Assembly: GCA_029777935.1 (NCBI GenBank)
Contig: JAKORH010000260.1
Span: forward strand, 1-5,437
Reading direction: 5' to 3'
DNA length: 5,437 nt
Source of the DNA: Pseudomonadota bacterium
Lineage (GTDB): Bacteria; Pseudomonadota; Gammaproteobacteria; Burkholderiales; Burkholderiaceae
Numbering within the stretch: position 1 is the first letter of the stretch; each line of letters opens with the position of its first letter. Below, in pieces: positions 1-5,437 of the stretch. The notes below the pieces were generated by a model, which was not told the origin of the DNA, did no database searches, and was given only the letters and a program-made list of their open reading frames with translations. The translations under genes and the position numbers were made by a program.

Positions 1-219
1 ACCAGCTACGAGAAGCTGCGCGTGGTGATCGAGAAGCGGATGTTCAGCAAGACCGAGGACATCCTGCCGGTGATCTCGTTCGAGGCCAAGGGCTCGCAGG
101 AACTGGACGAACGGCACAAGAGCTTCGTCAACCGCATGGCGGCGCGCGGCTACACCGAGAAGCAGGTGCGCCGGCTGGTCGACTGGTACCTGCACTACAA
201 GAAGTCGGCGCAGTCGTAA
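1..219 (+). CDS. prkA: PrkA-family serine protein kinase (YeaG), C-terminal fragment
   Basis: This is the last 72 codons of a gene whose start lies to the left of the window; the frame is open from base 1 and ends at TAA 217-219. The fragment reads SYEKLRVVIEKRMFSKTEDI, then LPVISFEAKGSQELDERHKS, and finishes with FVNRMAARGYTEKQVRRLVDWYLHY split across the end. The pattern of a lysine-rich helix, LPVISF, FVNRM..RGYT.KQVR.L..WYL is the C-terminal signature of PrkA/YeaG. Family knowledge: PrkA is a cytoplasmic protein with an AAA+-like N-terminal region and a C-terminal kinase-like region, and it works in starvation and stress responses. The kinase and ATP-binding parts are not visible here, so activity cannot be judged. 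YeaH follows after 15 bases and then SpoVR, the classic partners, which strengthens the call. Nothing looks truncated at the C-terminus. Confidence 0.93.
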   Translation, partial: TSYEKLRVVIEKRMFSKTEDILPVISFEAKGSQELDERHKSFVNRMAARGYTEKQVRRLVDWYLHYKKSAQS

Positions 220-224
220 GCGCG

Positions 225-229
225 TGAGG
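225..229 (+). promoter_or_regulatory. Ribosome binding site for the YeaH gene
   Basis: TGAGG lies 5 bases before ATG 235 in the 15-base gap after the prkA stop. It favours ATG 235 over the in-frame ATGs at 262 and 265, which lack an evident purine-rich site. This matters because the E. coli protein, as I recall it, begins nearer to the equivalent of codon 11. Confidence 0.55.
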
Positions 230-234
230 CCAGC

Positions 235-1533
235 ATGGCCGATCTGGTTGTCCCGGGCAAGATGATGCGGATCGTCGACCGCCGCGCCGATCCGCCCGGG
301 CGCGGTGCGGTCAACCGCGAACGCTTCGTCCGCCGCTTCAAGGACGACATCAAGCGCGCCGCGGACGAGGAGTTCGCCAAGCGGTCGATCAAGGACATCG
401 GCCGCGGCGGCAAGATCAGCATCCCGGGCCGCGGACTGAAGGAGCCGTTCCTGCATCACGACGCGCGGACCGGCAACCGCGATTTCGTGCTGCCGGGCAA
501 CCGCGACTTTCTGCCCGGCGACTCGATCCCGCGCCCCAGCGGCGAAGGCCAGGGCGGACCGGAGGGCGACGAGCCGGGCGAAGGCGAAAGCCGCGACAAC
601 TTCGCGTTCGTGCTGTCGCGCGACGAGTTCCTGGCGCTGTTCTTCGACGATCTGGAGCTGCCGAACCTGGAGCGCACGCGCTTCGGCGAGGTGACGATGG
701 AGCGCACGCGCCGCGCCGGCTTTTCCCGCGACGGCGCGCCGAGCAACCTGCTGCCGGCGCTGACGGTGCGCATGTCGATCGCGCGCCGCATCGCGCTGCG
801 CGGTGCCGCGGGCGAGCGCATCGACGAACTGATCGAGGAACTCGCCCGCGTGCCGCATGACGAGCAGGACGAGATCCGCGCCGAGATCGCGCGCCTGCTC
901 ACGCGGCGCGAGAAGCTGCCGTTTCTCGAGGACGTCGATCGCCGCTATCGCGCGCGCGCGCCGATGCCGGCGCCCGCCACGCGTGCCGCGATGGTGTGCC
1001 TGATGGACGTGTCGGGCTCGATGGACGAGCGCAAGAAGGATCTTGCCAAGCGCTTCTTCGCGCTGCTGTACCTGTTCCTCGAGCGCAAGTACGGCGCGGT
1101 CGAGATCGTGTTCATCCGCCACACCGAGACCGCGCAGGAGGTCGACGAGAAGACCTTCTTCTACGACCCGCAGTCGGGCGGCACGCTGGTGATGCCGGCA
1201 CTGGAACTGGCGCGCAAGGTGATCGACGAGCGCTACGCCGGGTCGGACTGGAACGTGTACGTCGCGCAGGCATCGGACGGCGACTGCGGCGAGGAAGACG
1301 CCGTGCGCTGCGCCGGCTACGTGAAGAACGAGATGCTGCCGCGCGTGCGCTACTTCGCGTATGTCGACATTCCGTCCAATGCCTCCGGCGGCTGGTTCTC
1401 GCGGCCGTCGGACCTGTGGCAGTGCTATGAGGCGGTCGCCGACACGAGCTTCGCCAAGCGCAAGGTACACGATCGGCGCGACATCTGGCCGGTGTTCCGC
1501 GAACTGTTCGCGCGCCGGGAGGCCGCTCAGTGA
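235..1533 (+). CDS. yeaH: YeaH/YhbH (DUF444) family protein with VWA-like domain
   Basis: A 432-residue cytoplasmic protein, close to E. coli YeaH in length. The N-terminal part (about 10-95) carries family motifs IVDRRAD, NRERFVRRF and SIPGRGLKEP. A low-complexity Gly/Pro/Glu linker follows (about 98-120). A conserved segment around FVLSRDEFLALFFDDLELPN (126-145) precedes a charged helical stretch (190-240). A von Willebrand A-like domain begins near 250, with the metal-site motif DVSGS (Asp258, Ser260, Ser262), Thr317 in SGGT and Asp348/Asp350 in ASDGD, so the metal site looks intact. The C-terminus WPVFRELF is family-typical. The role is non-enzymatic as far as known: it is a partner of the PrkA kinase in stationary-phase, nitrogen-starvation or sporulation responses, and its molecular function is unresolved. 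The start at 235 is chosen for its ribosome site; 262 or 265 is possible. An 8-residue near-repeat occurs at 80-95. The stop overlaps the SpoVR start. Confidence 0.93.
   Translation: MADLVVPGKMMRIVDRRADPPGRGAVNRERFVRRFKDDIKRAADEEFAKRSIKDIGRGGKISIPGRGLKEPFLHHDARTGNRDFVLPGNRDFLPGDSIPRPSGEGQGGPEGDEPGEGESRDNFAFVLSRDEFLALFFDDLELPNLERTRFGEVTMERTRRAGFSRDGAPSNLLPALTVRMSIARRIALRGAAGERIDELIEELARVPHDEQDEIRAEIARLLTRREKLPFLEDVDRRYRARAPMPAPATRAAMVCLMDVSGSMDERKKDLAKRFFALLYLFLERKYGAVEIVFIRHTETAQEVDEKTFFYDPQSGGTLVMPALELARKVIDERYAGSDWNVYVAQASDGDCGEEDAVRCAGYVKNEMLPRVRYFAYVDIPSNASGGWFSRPSDLWQCYEAVADTSFAKRKVHDRRDIWPVFRELFARREAAQ
472..516 (+). repeat. Two-copy 24-base in-frame near-duplication inside yeaH
   Basis: GGCAACCGCGA at 472-482 recurs at 496-506, and the similarity continues through TTTCGTGCTGCC versus CTTTCTGCCC. 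The protein reads GNRDFVLP then GNRDFLPGD (residues 80-96). The second copy sits where the family normally has a PGN..F..GD motif before the glycine-rich linker, so the first copy looks like the extra one. This comparison rests on my memory of the family. Confidence 0.55.
1517..1532 (+). promoter_or_regulatory. Ribosome binding site and GTGA start/stop overlap for spoVR
   Basis: GGGAGG at 1517-1522 sits 7 bases before GTG 1530-1532. The GTG shares bases with the YeaH stop TGA 1531-1533, giving a 4-base overlap (GTGA). This arrangement supports the GTG start and predicts translational coupling, so that SpoVR output follows YeaH translation. Confidence 0.75.
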
Positions 1534-3122
1534 ATCCCTGGGATACCGCCTTCAAGGGCGATCAGCCGGCCGCCGAGCGGCCGTGGCCGAAGCTGCTCAC
1601 GAGGCCGACGGTGCCGATGCCGCGCGGCGAGCGGCCCAGGCGCGCGCCGATTGCCACCGGCACCGAGTGGACGCTGCCGCTGCTGGAGAAGTTCGACGTG
1701 GCACTGGCCGAGCACGCGCAGCGGCTGGGACTGGTGACGTTCCCGATCCAGTATGAAGTGATCACCGCCGAGCAGATGCTCGACCTTTGCTCGACGGTCG
1801 GCATGCCGGTGCACTACCCGCACTGGAGCTACGGCAAGCAGCTCGTGAGCCAGGAGCGCGGCTACCGCAAGGGCCGCGCGGGGCTGGCGTACGAGATCGT
1901 GATCAACACCAACCCGTCGCTCGTCTACCTGATGGAGACGAACACGCTGGCGCTGCAGGTGCTCGTGATGGCGCACGCGGCGTACGGGCACAACGCGTTC
2001 TTCCGCAACAACTACCTGTTCCAGCAGTTCACGCAGCCCGACGCGATCCTCGACTACCTGAAGTTCGCGCGCGGCTACATCCTCGAGTGCGAGCAGCGCC
2101 ACGATTGGCGCGAGGTCGAGAAGATCCTCGACTGCTGCCACGCGATCGCGCCCTATGGAGTGGACCGCTACCGCCGCCCCGGACGGCTGTCGGCCAAGCG
2201 CGAGCTCGAGCGCCAGGCCGAGCGGCTGCGCTTCGCCGAGCGCCACTTCAATCCCGATTACGCGCACCTGTTCGACGCACGCAAGGAGCAGCAGGCCGAC
2301 GCGGCGCCCGTGTTCGAGCCGCAGGAGAACCTGCTGTACTTCATCGAGAAGGCGGCGCCGAAGCTCGCGCCGTGGCAGCGCGAGCTGGTGCGCATCGTGC
2401 GCAAGGTGTCGCAGTACTTCTATCCGCAGCGGCTGACCAAGGTCGCCAACGAGGGCGCGGCGACCTTCTGGCACTACACGCTGCTGCACGAGCTGTACGA
2501 CGCGGGTCAGGTCGACGATGGCTTCATGCTGGAGTGGCTGGCGAACCACAGCGACGTGGTGACGCAGCTGCCGTTCGATTCGCAGCACTATCACGGCGTC
2601 AACCCGTATGCGCTCGGCTTCGCGGTTTTCCGCGACATCCGCCGCATCTGCGAGCAGCCGACGGACGAGGATCGGCAGTGGTTTCCTCATCTGGCGGGCC
2701 GGGCGTGGGCCGAGCAGATCCACTTCGCGATGGCGAACTTCAAGGACGAGAGCCTGCTCGAGCAGTACCTGTCGCCCAAGGTGATGCGCGACATGCGCCT
2801 GTTCCTGATCGCGGATCTGGAGCAGTCGCGCGACGAGTACCTGGTCGAGGCGATCCACAACGAGCAGGGCTACCTGCGCGTGCGCCAGACGCTCGCGGCG
2901 CAGTACCGCCCCGAGCACTACCTGCCGCAGATCGTGGTCGCGCGCGACAGCGCGGACTCCGACCGCGCGCTGCTGCTGCAGCACCGGGTCGAACGCGGGC
3001 GGCTGCTCGAAGCCGACTCGGTCGCCGAAGTGCTCGGCTACGTGAAGGAGCTGTGGCAGTTCGACGTCGTGCTGGAGGAGATCGACGACTCCGGCAACCG
3101 GCTGAAGATACACAGGACCTAG
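1530..3122 (+). CDS. spoVR: SpoVR family protein (YcgB homologue)
   Basis: A 530-residue soluble protein with no signal peptide or membrane segment, slightly longer than E. coli YcgB (about 510). It starts at GTG behind a strong GGGAGG site. After a variable proline-rich N-terminus (1-45), the family core starts at WTLPLLEKF (47-55). It continues through the FPIQYEVITAEQM region (71-83), GMPVHYPHWSYGKQ (91-104), the NTNPS..YLMETNT region (127-139), MAHAAYGHNAFFRNN (147-161), HAIAPYGVDRY (204-214), NEGAATFWHY (307-316) and GVNPYALGF (356-364). The recurrent His and Glu residues (His149, His154, Glu308, His315) could suggest a metal or catalytic site, but this is inference. In Bacillus the family affects spore cortex formation; in non-sporulating proteobacteria it travels with PrkA and YeaH, and its biochemical role is not settled. 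I recall NEGWATFWHY as the usual motif; here the Trp is Ala. Its TAG stop overlaps the first heptamer of the downstream repeat block. Confidence 0.94.
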   Translation: MNPWDTAFKGDQPAAERPWPKLLTRPTVPMPRGERPRRAPIATGTEWTLPLLEKFDVALAEHAQRLGLVTFPIQYEVITAEQMLDLCSTVGMPVHYPHWSYGKQLVSQERGYRKGRAGLAYEIVINTNPSLVYLMETNTLALQVLVMAHAAYGHNAFFRNNYLFQQFTQPDAILDYLKFARGYILECEQRHDWREVEKILDCCHAIAPYGVDRYRRPGRLSAKRELERQAERLRFAERHFNPDYAHLFDARKEQQADAAPVFEPQENLLYFIEKAAPKLAPWQRELVRIVRKVSQYFYPQRLTKVANEGAATFWHYTLLHELYDAGQVDDGFMLEWLANHSDVVTQLPFDSQHYHGVNPYALGFAVFRDIRRICEQPTDEDRQWFPHLAGRAWAEQIHFAMANFKDESLLEQYLSPKVMRDMRLFLIADLEQSRDEYLVEAIHNEQGYLRVRQTLAAQYRPEHYLPQIVVARDSADSDRALLLQHRVERGRLLEADSVAEVLGYVKELWQFDVVLEEIDDSGNRLKIHRT

Positions 3123-3150
3123 TCGGCAGTCGGTGGACTTCAGTCGGCAG
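3121..3150 (+). repeat. Degenerate inverted heptamer array (AGTCGGC units)
   Basis: Four 7-base units in strict phase: AGTCGGC (3121), AGTCGGT (3128), a degenerate GGACTTC (3135) and AGTCGGC (3142), followed by AG. The unit is the reverse complement of the GACTGCC array at 3191-3244. The first unit overlaps the last two bases of the spoVR stop codon. Confidence 0.8.
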
Positions 3151-3159
3151 CAGAAGCAG

Positions 3160-3190
3160 AAACGGCGCTCGCGGGCGCCGTTTGGTTCTT
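3160..3190. terminator. Probable bidirectional intrinsic terminator between convergent operons
   Basis: A perfect 9-base-pair stem, AAACGGCGC (3160-3168) and GCGCCGTTT (3175-3183), closes a 6-base loop TCGCGG. On the plus strand it is followed by TTTGGTTCTT; on the minus strand by a T-rich run beginning TTTCTGCTTCTG. The T-tracts are interrupted, so efficiency is uncertain. Its place midway between two convergent stop codons fits termination of both spoVR and ctaE transcripts. Confidence 0.72.
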
Positions 3191-3244
<54 letters not shown>

Positions 3245-3245
3245 A

Positions 3246-4109
3246 TCACAGCCAGTAGACGACGATGTACAGGCCGATCCACACCACGTCGACAAAGTGC
3301 CAGTACCAGGCTGCGGCCTCGAACGCGAAGTGATGGTCGGGCCGGAAGTGGCCGCGCAGGATGCGGAAGAACATCACGGTCAGCATGATCGCGCCGATGA
3401 TCACGTGGAAGCCGTGGAAACCGGTCAGCATGAAGAACGTCGAACCGAAGATGCCCGAATCCAGCCGCAGATTCAGCTCGCGGTATGCGTGCGCGTACTC
3501 GAATGCCTGCACGCCGACGAAGGAGAAACCCAGCGCCAGCGTCAGAAACAGCCACAGCAGCGCCTTGCCGCGTTGGGCTGACAGCAGGCCGTGGTGCGCC
3601 ACCGTCAGCGTGAAGCCCGAACTGACCAGCAGGATCGTGTTGATCGTCGGCACCGGCCAGGGTTGGATCTTGGTGAATTCGCCGACGATGCCGCCCGGGC
3701 CCACGGTCGGCCAGGTCGGCGTGAAATCAGGCCACAGCAGCCGGTGGTCGAAGTCGCCCAGTGTCGGCAGCGTGATCACGCGCGCATAGAACAGCGCGCC
3801 GAAGAACGACGCGAAGAACATGACCTCGGAGAAGATGAACCAGCTCATCCCCCAGCGAAAGCTCACGTCGACCTGGCGGTTGTAGCGGCCCCCCTCCGAC
3901 TCGCGGATCACCTCGGCGAACCAGCCGCGCATCATGTAGAGCAGGACCAGGAAGCCCGCCAGCAGCACGTAACCGCCGCCGCTGACGAAATTGACCACCA
4001 GCGCCGCGCCCCAGGTGGTCAAGATCATCGCGATCATCCCCACCATCGGCCACCTGGCCGGCGCCGGCACGAAATAGCGCGATGCCGCTCCCCCGTGCGT
4101 CGAATCCAT
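3246..4109 (-). CDS. ctaE: Cytochrome c oxidase subunit III
   Basis: A 287-residue inner-membrane subunit of the aa3-type haem-copper oxidase, which reduces O2 to water with electrons from cytochrome c. Subunit III binds no redox metal; it stabilises the enzyme and supports proton uptake. Seven membrane helices can be read at about 21-41, 46-62, 86-110, 153-175, 182-206, 223-250 and 266-286. Diagnostic motifs are WFIFSEVMFFASFF with the conserved membrane glutamate (Glu95), AHHGLL (171-176), TGFHGFHVIIG (229-239) and HHFAFEAAAWYWHFVDVVW (259-277). Length is normal for bacterial subunit III. ATG 4109 has AAGGAG nine bases upstream (4119-4124 on the complement). It is the last gene of the oxidase cluster before the convergent spoVR. 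The SURF1 gene often found downstream in betaproteobacteria is not present here. Confidence 0.97.
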   Translation of the reverse strand: MDSTHGGAASRYFVPAPARWPMVGMIAMILTTWGAALVVNFVSGGGYVLLAGFLVLLYMMRGWFAEVIRESEGGRYNRQVDVSFRWGMSWFIFSEVMFFASFFGALFYARVITLPTLGDFDHRLLWPDFTPTWPTVGPGGIVGEFTKIQPWPVPTINTILLVSSGFTLTVAHHGLLSAQRGKALLWLFLTLALGFSFVGVQAFEYAHAYRELNLRLDSGIFGSTFFMLTGFHGFHVIIGAIMLTVMFFRILRGHFRPDHHFAFEAAAWYWHFVDVVWIGLYIVVYWL

Positions 4110-4145
4110 TTGTCCCTTCTCCTTCCTTATCGCAATCCGGCCGCC

Positions 4146-4367
4146 TCAGCGCAGCACGACGAATTTGATGATCGACACCAGCAGCGCGATGAACAGCGCT
4201 GCTGCGATCACGCCCATCACGATCACGTGAATCGGGTTCAGGTGCGCCGCGTCGGCCTCGTAATGCGCGCGCTTGCGCACGCCGAAGAACGACCAGAACA
4301 CCGCGCGCGCGGTCTGCGCCAGCGAGGCCTTGCGACGGGCGACGGACGGCAGCGGGGCGTCGTTCAT
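4146..4367 (-). CDS. DUF2970 family small membrane protein
   Basis: A 73-residue protein with a basic N-terminus, the family motif ARAVFWSFFGVRKRAHYEAD (residues 21-40), then LNPIHVIV leading into one membrane helix (about 46-71) and a short C-terminus. The FWSFFG.RK..HYE.D...LNP.H pattern is that of DUF2970, a small family I associate with betaproteobacterial oxidase clusters. ATG 4367 lies one base after the ctaG stop (TGACATG) with GGAG five bases upstream, so it is probably translationally coupled to ctaG; ctaE follows after 36 bases. Its function is not known. Context suggests an accessory role in oxidase assembly or stability at the inner membrane, which is inference. Confidence 0.85.
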   Translation of the reverse strand: MNDAPLPSVARRKASLAQTARAVFWSFFGVRKRAHYEADAAHLNPIHVIVMGVIAAALFIALLVSIIKFVVLR

Positions 4368-4368
4368 G

Positions 4369-4950
4369 TCAGCTCCGCCGTGTTCCCGCCGACGGCGCCT
4401 GCGCGGGCGTGGCGCCCGGCACCTCGAAGAAGGTGTACGACAGCGTGATCGTGTCGACGTCCCGCGGCAGTTCCGGGTCGACGAAGAACACGACCGGGAA
4501 GCGGCGCGTCTCGCCGGCGCCGAGCGTCTGCTGCTGGAAGCAGAAGCACTCGACCTTGTTGAAGTAGCGCGCGGCCCGCATCGGCGCGTAGCTCGGAATC
4601 GCCTGCCCCACCATCGCACGGCCCTCGAGATTGGTCAGGTCGTACTCGACGTGCACCAGCTCGCCGGGATGGATCTCGAGATGATTGACCTCTGGCCTGA
4701 AGCGCCACGGCCCCTGCCGGTTGGCGTCGAACTCGACCACGATCGTGCGCGTGCGATCGACCTGCGTGTTGGCCGCACGCCGCTCCGCGCCCGGATCCTT
4801 GCCGGTAAGTATGTTGATGCCGGTGATCTCGCAGATCGTGCGGTACAGCGGAATCAGCGCCCAGCCGAACCCGAACATCAGCACCGCGACCACCACGAGC
4901 TTGCGCAGCGTGTGGCGGTTGGAGCGGACGTCGACGCGCGGATCGGACAT
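4369..4950 (-). CDS. ctaG: Cytochrome c oxidase assembly protein CtaG (Cox11), copper chaperone for CuB
   Basis: A 193-residue membrane-anchored periplasmic protein that delivers copper to the CuB site of subunit I. It has a short cytoplasmic N-terminus, one membrane helix (about 17-36), then PLYRTICEITG (34-44), with the family cysteine Cys40, and a beta-rich periplasmic domain. The copper-binding CFCF motif is intact (Cys135 and Cys137), flanked by YFNKVE and QQQTL, and followed by FPVVFFVDPEL (151-161) and a C-terminal ITLSYTFFEV strand (168-177). Length is normal. The reading frame extends 12 codons further upstream to ATG 4986, but ATG 4950 (MSDPRVDV) is preferred: it has GAGG five bases upstream (4956-4959), and the longer version would overlap the upstream small gene. 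A short Ala/Pro/Ser tail ends the protein. Confidence 0.96.
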   Translation of the reverse strand: MSDPRVDVRSNRHTLRKLVVVAVLMFGFGWALIPLYRTICEITGINILTGKDPGAERRAANTQVDRTRTIVVEFDANRQGPWRFRPEVNHLEIHPGELVHVEYDLTNLEGRAMVGQAIPSYAPMRAARYFNKVECFCFQQQTLGAGETRRFPVVFFVDPELPRDVDTITLSYTFFEVPGATPAQAPSAGTRRS

Positions 4951-4955
4951 CGCAG

Positions 4956-4960
4956 CCTCA
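4956..4960 (-). promoter_or_regulatory. Ribosome binding site deciding the ctaG start
   Basis: On the minus strand TGAGG lies 5 bases before ATG 4950. Its TGA is also the stop codon of the upstream 40-residue gene, so ribosomes finishing that gene stop on the ctaG ribosome site. This supports the 4950 start rather than 4986. Confidence 0.6.
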
Positions 4961-5080
4961 GCCGCCGAACAGCCAGTGCCGCACAATGACGCCGGCGAAG
5001 AACGCCAGCGCGATCGAAAGCAGCACCAGCGCGGTGCGCTTGTTGTTCGGTCGCCGATCTTCCGAGGTCTGCTGGCTCAT
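4958..5080 (-). CDS. Small single-helix membrane protein, probable cytochrome oxidase small assembly protein
   Basis: A 40-residue protein: a hydrophilic, charged N-terminus (MSQQTSEDRRPNNKR), one hydrophobic helix (about 17-34) and a short HWLFGG end. It sits between ctaD and ctaG, 38 bases after the ctaD stop and 7 bases before the ctaG start. Tiny proteins of this shape and position occur in betaproteobacterial oxidase operons and are annotated as cytochrome oxidase small assembly proteins. The positive-inside rule predicts a cytoplasmic N-terminus. No clear ribosome site precedes ATG 5080, so the start is less certain than for its neighbours. Identification rests on size, topology and position rather than a strong motif. 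Confidence 0.75.
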   Translation of the reverse strand: MSQQTSEDRRPNNKRTALVLLSIALAFFAGVIVRHWLFGG

Positions 5081-5118
5081 GGCTTTGCGCGGCCGGTCGC
5101 GTAGCCGGCATTCCCCAT

Positions 5119-5437
5119 CTAGCTGACCACGGGCGGGGTTTCGAACGTGTGGAACGGCGCCGGCGACGGCAGGGTCCACTCGAGCCCGCCGTCCTGGGCG
5201 TCGAAGTAGTTCTCCTTCGCCGCTGCGCCGCCCTTGATGCACTTGAGCACCCCCCACAGGAAGATCAGCTGCGACAGCCCGAAGCCGAACGCGCCGATCG
5301 AGACCACCATGTTGAAGTCGGCGAACTGCATCGGGTAGTCCGCATAGCGGCGCGGCATGCCGGCGAGCCCCAGAAAATGCATCGGGAAGAACGTGAGGTT
5401 GAAGAAGATCATCGACAGCCAGAAGTGCCACTTGCCG
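5119..5437 (-). CDS. ctaD: Cytochrome c oxidase subunit I, C-terminal fragment
   Basis: The last 105 codons of subunit I; the gene begins beyond the right edge and ends at TAG (5121-5119). The fragment opens with [20 protein letters not shown] and continues with [15 protein letters not shown], the signature of the last two helices of haem-copper oxidase subunit I. A final membrane helix spans fragment residues about 41-67 ([20 protein letters not shown] and on). The tail [20 protein letters not shown] is the usual proteobacterial C-terminus. Subunit I carries haem a, the haem a3-CuB centre and the proton channels; their ligands lie upstream, outside the window. Position at the head of the ctaG-ctaE series confirms an aa3-type enzyme. 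Confidence 0.97.
   Translation of the reverse strand, partial: GKWHFWLSMIFFNLTFFPMHFLGLAGMPRRYADYPMQFADFNMVVSIGAFGFGLSQLIFLWGVLKCIKGGAAAKENYFDAQDGGLEWTLPSPAPFHTFETPPVVS

Noticed and set aside
956..962. A run of alternating CG (around 949-962) in yeaH as a possible structural or Z-DNA-like signal
   Set aside because: It encodes an ordinary Arg/Ala stretch (RARAPMP) with GC-biased third positions and is not unusual for this composition.
1527..3113. A 528-codon open frame on the minus strand, antisense to almost all of spoVR
   Set aside because: It shadows the codon structure of a real GC-rich gene, is very rich in Arg/Leu/Val/His low-complexity strings, shows no family motif, and the plus-strand SpoVR match is unambiguous.
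3591..4448. A 285-codon plus-strand frame antisense to ctaE, DUF2970 and part of ctaG
   Set aside because: Spans three well-supported genes on the other strand, with His/Arg/Asp-rich composition and no recognisable domain.
4951..4986. Extended ctaG start giving the N-terminus MCGTGCSAAEAA
   Set aside because: The extra codons overlap the upstream small gene in another frame and lack a ribosome site, whereas ATG 4950 has GAGG at good spacing and a family-like N-terminus.
4273..4989. A 238-codon plus-strand frame antisense to ctaG
   Set aside because: CtaG on the minus strand has an intact CFCF motif and normal length; the antisense frame has no motif and is a composition artefact.

Overview
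The window is a GC-rich, densely coded chromosomal segment. It looks like a proteobacterium, most likely a betaproteobacterium (Burkholderiales/Rhodocyclales/Nitrosomonadales type). The main reason is the order of the aa3-type cytochrome c oxidase genes: ctaD, a tiny membrane protein, ctaG, a DUF2970 protein, then ctaE. This order, with these two small proteins, is typical of betaproteobacteria. No species can be named from the sequence alone.

Plus strand, bases 1-3122: a tightly packed cluster holds the C-terminal end of the serine protein kinase PrkA (YeaG family), a complete YeaH/YhbH (DUF444) protein with a von Willebrand A-like metal site, and a complete SpoVR/YcgB protein. The first two genes are 15 bases apart and the last two overlap by 4 bases, so they read as one translationally coupled operon. 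The trio is widely co-inherited and linked to starvation, stationary-phase and stress physiology (and to sporulation in Bacillus). Its biochemical mechanism is not settled.

Minus strand, bases 5437 down to 3246: the C-terminal end of cytochrome oxidase subunit I (ctaD), a 40-residue membrane protein, the copper-delivery protein CtaG (Cox11), a 73-residue DUF2970 membrane protein, and subunit III (ctaE). Together they build the haem-copper terminal oxidase of the inner membrane: CtaD carries the catalytic metals, CtaG supplies CuB, and CtaE supports proton uptake and stability. The two small proteins are probably accessory.

The two operons converge on a 123-base spacer (3123-3245). It is almost entirely structured. 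A GC-rich hairpin that can act as a bidirectional terminator sits between a short degenerate array of the heptamer AGTCGGC and a longer tandem array of the complementary heptamer NACTGCC. The two arrays run right up to the two stop codons. This repeat-bounded spacer is the most unusual feature. No RNA gene, CRISPR array, insertion sequence or integrase was seen. Promoters for both operons must lie outside the window.
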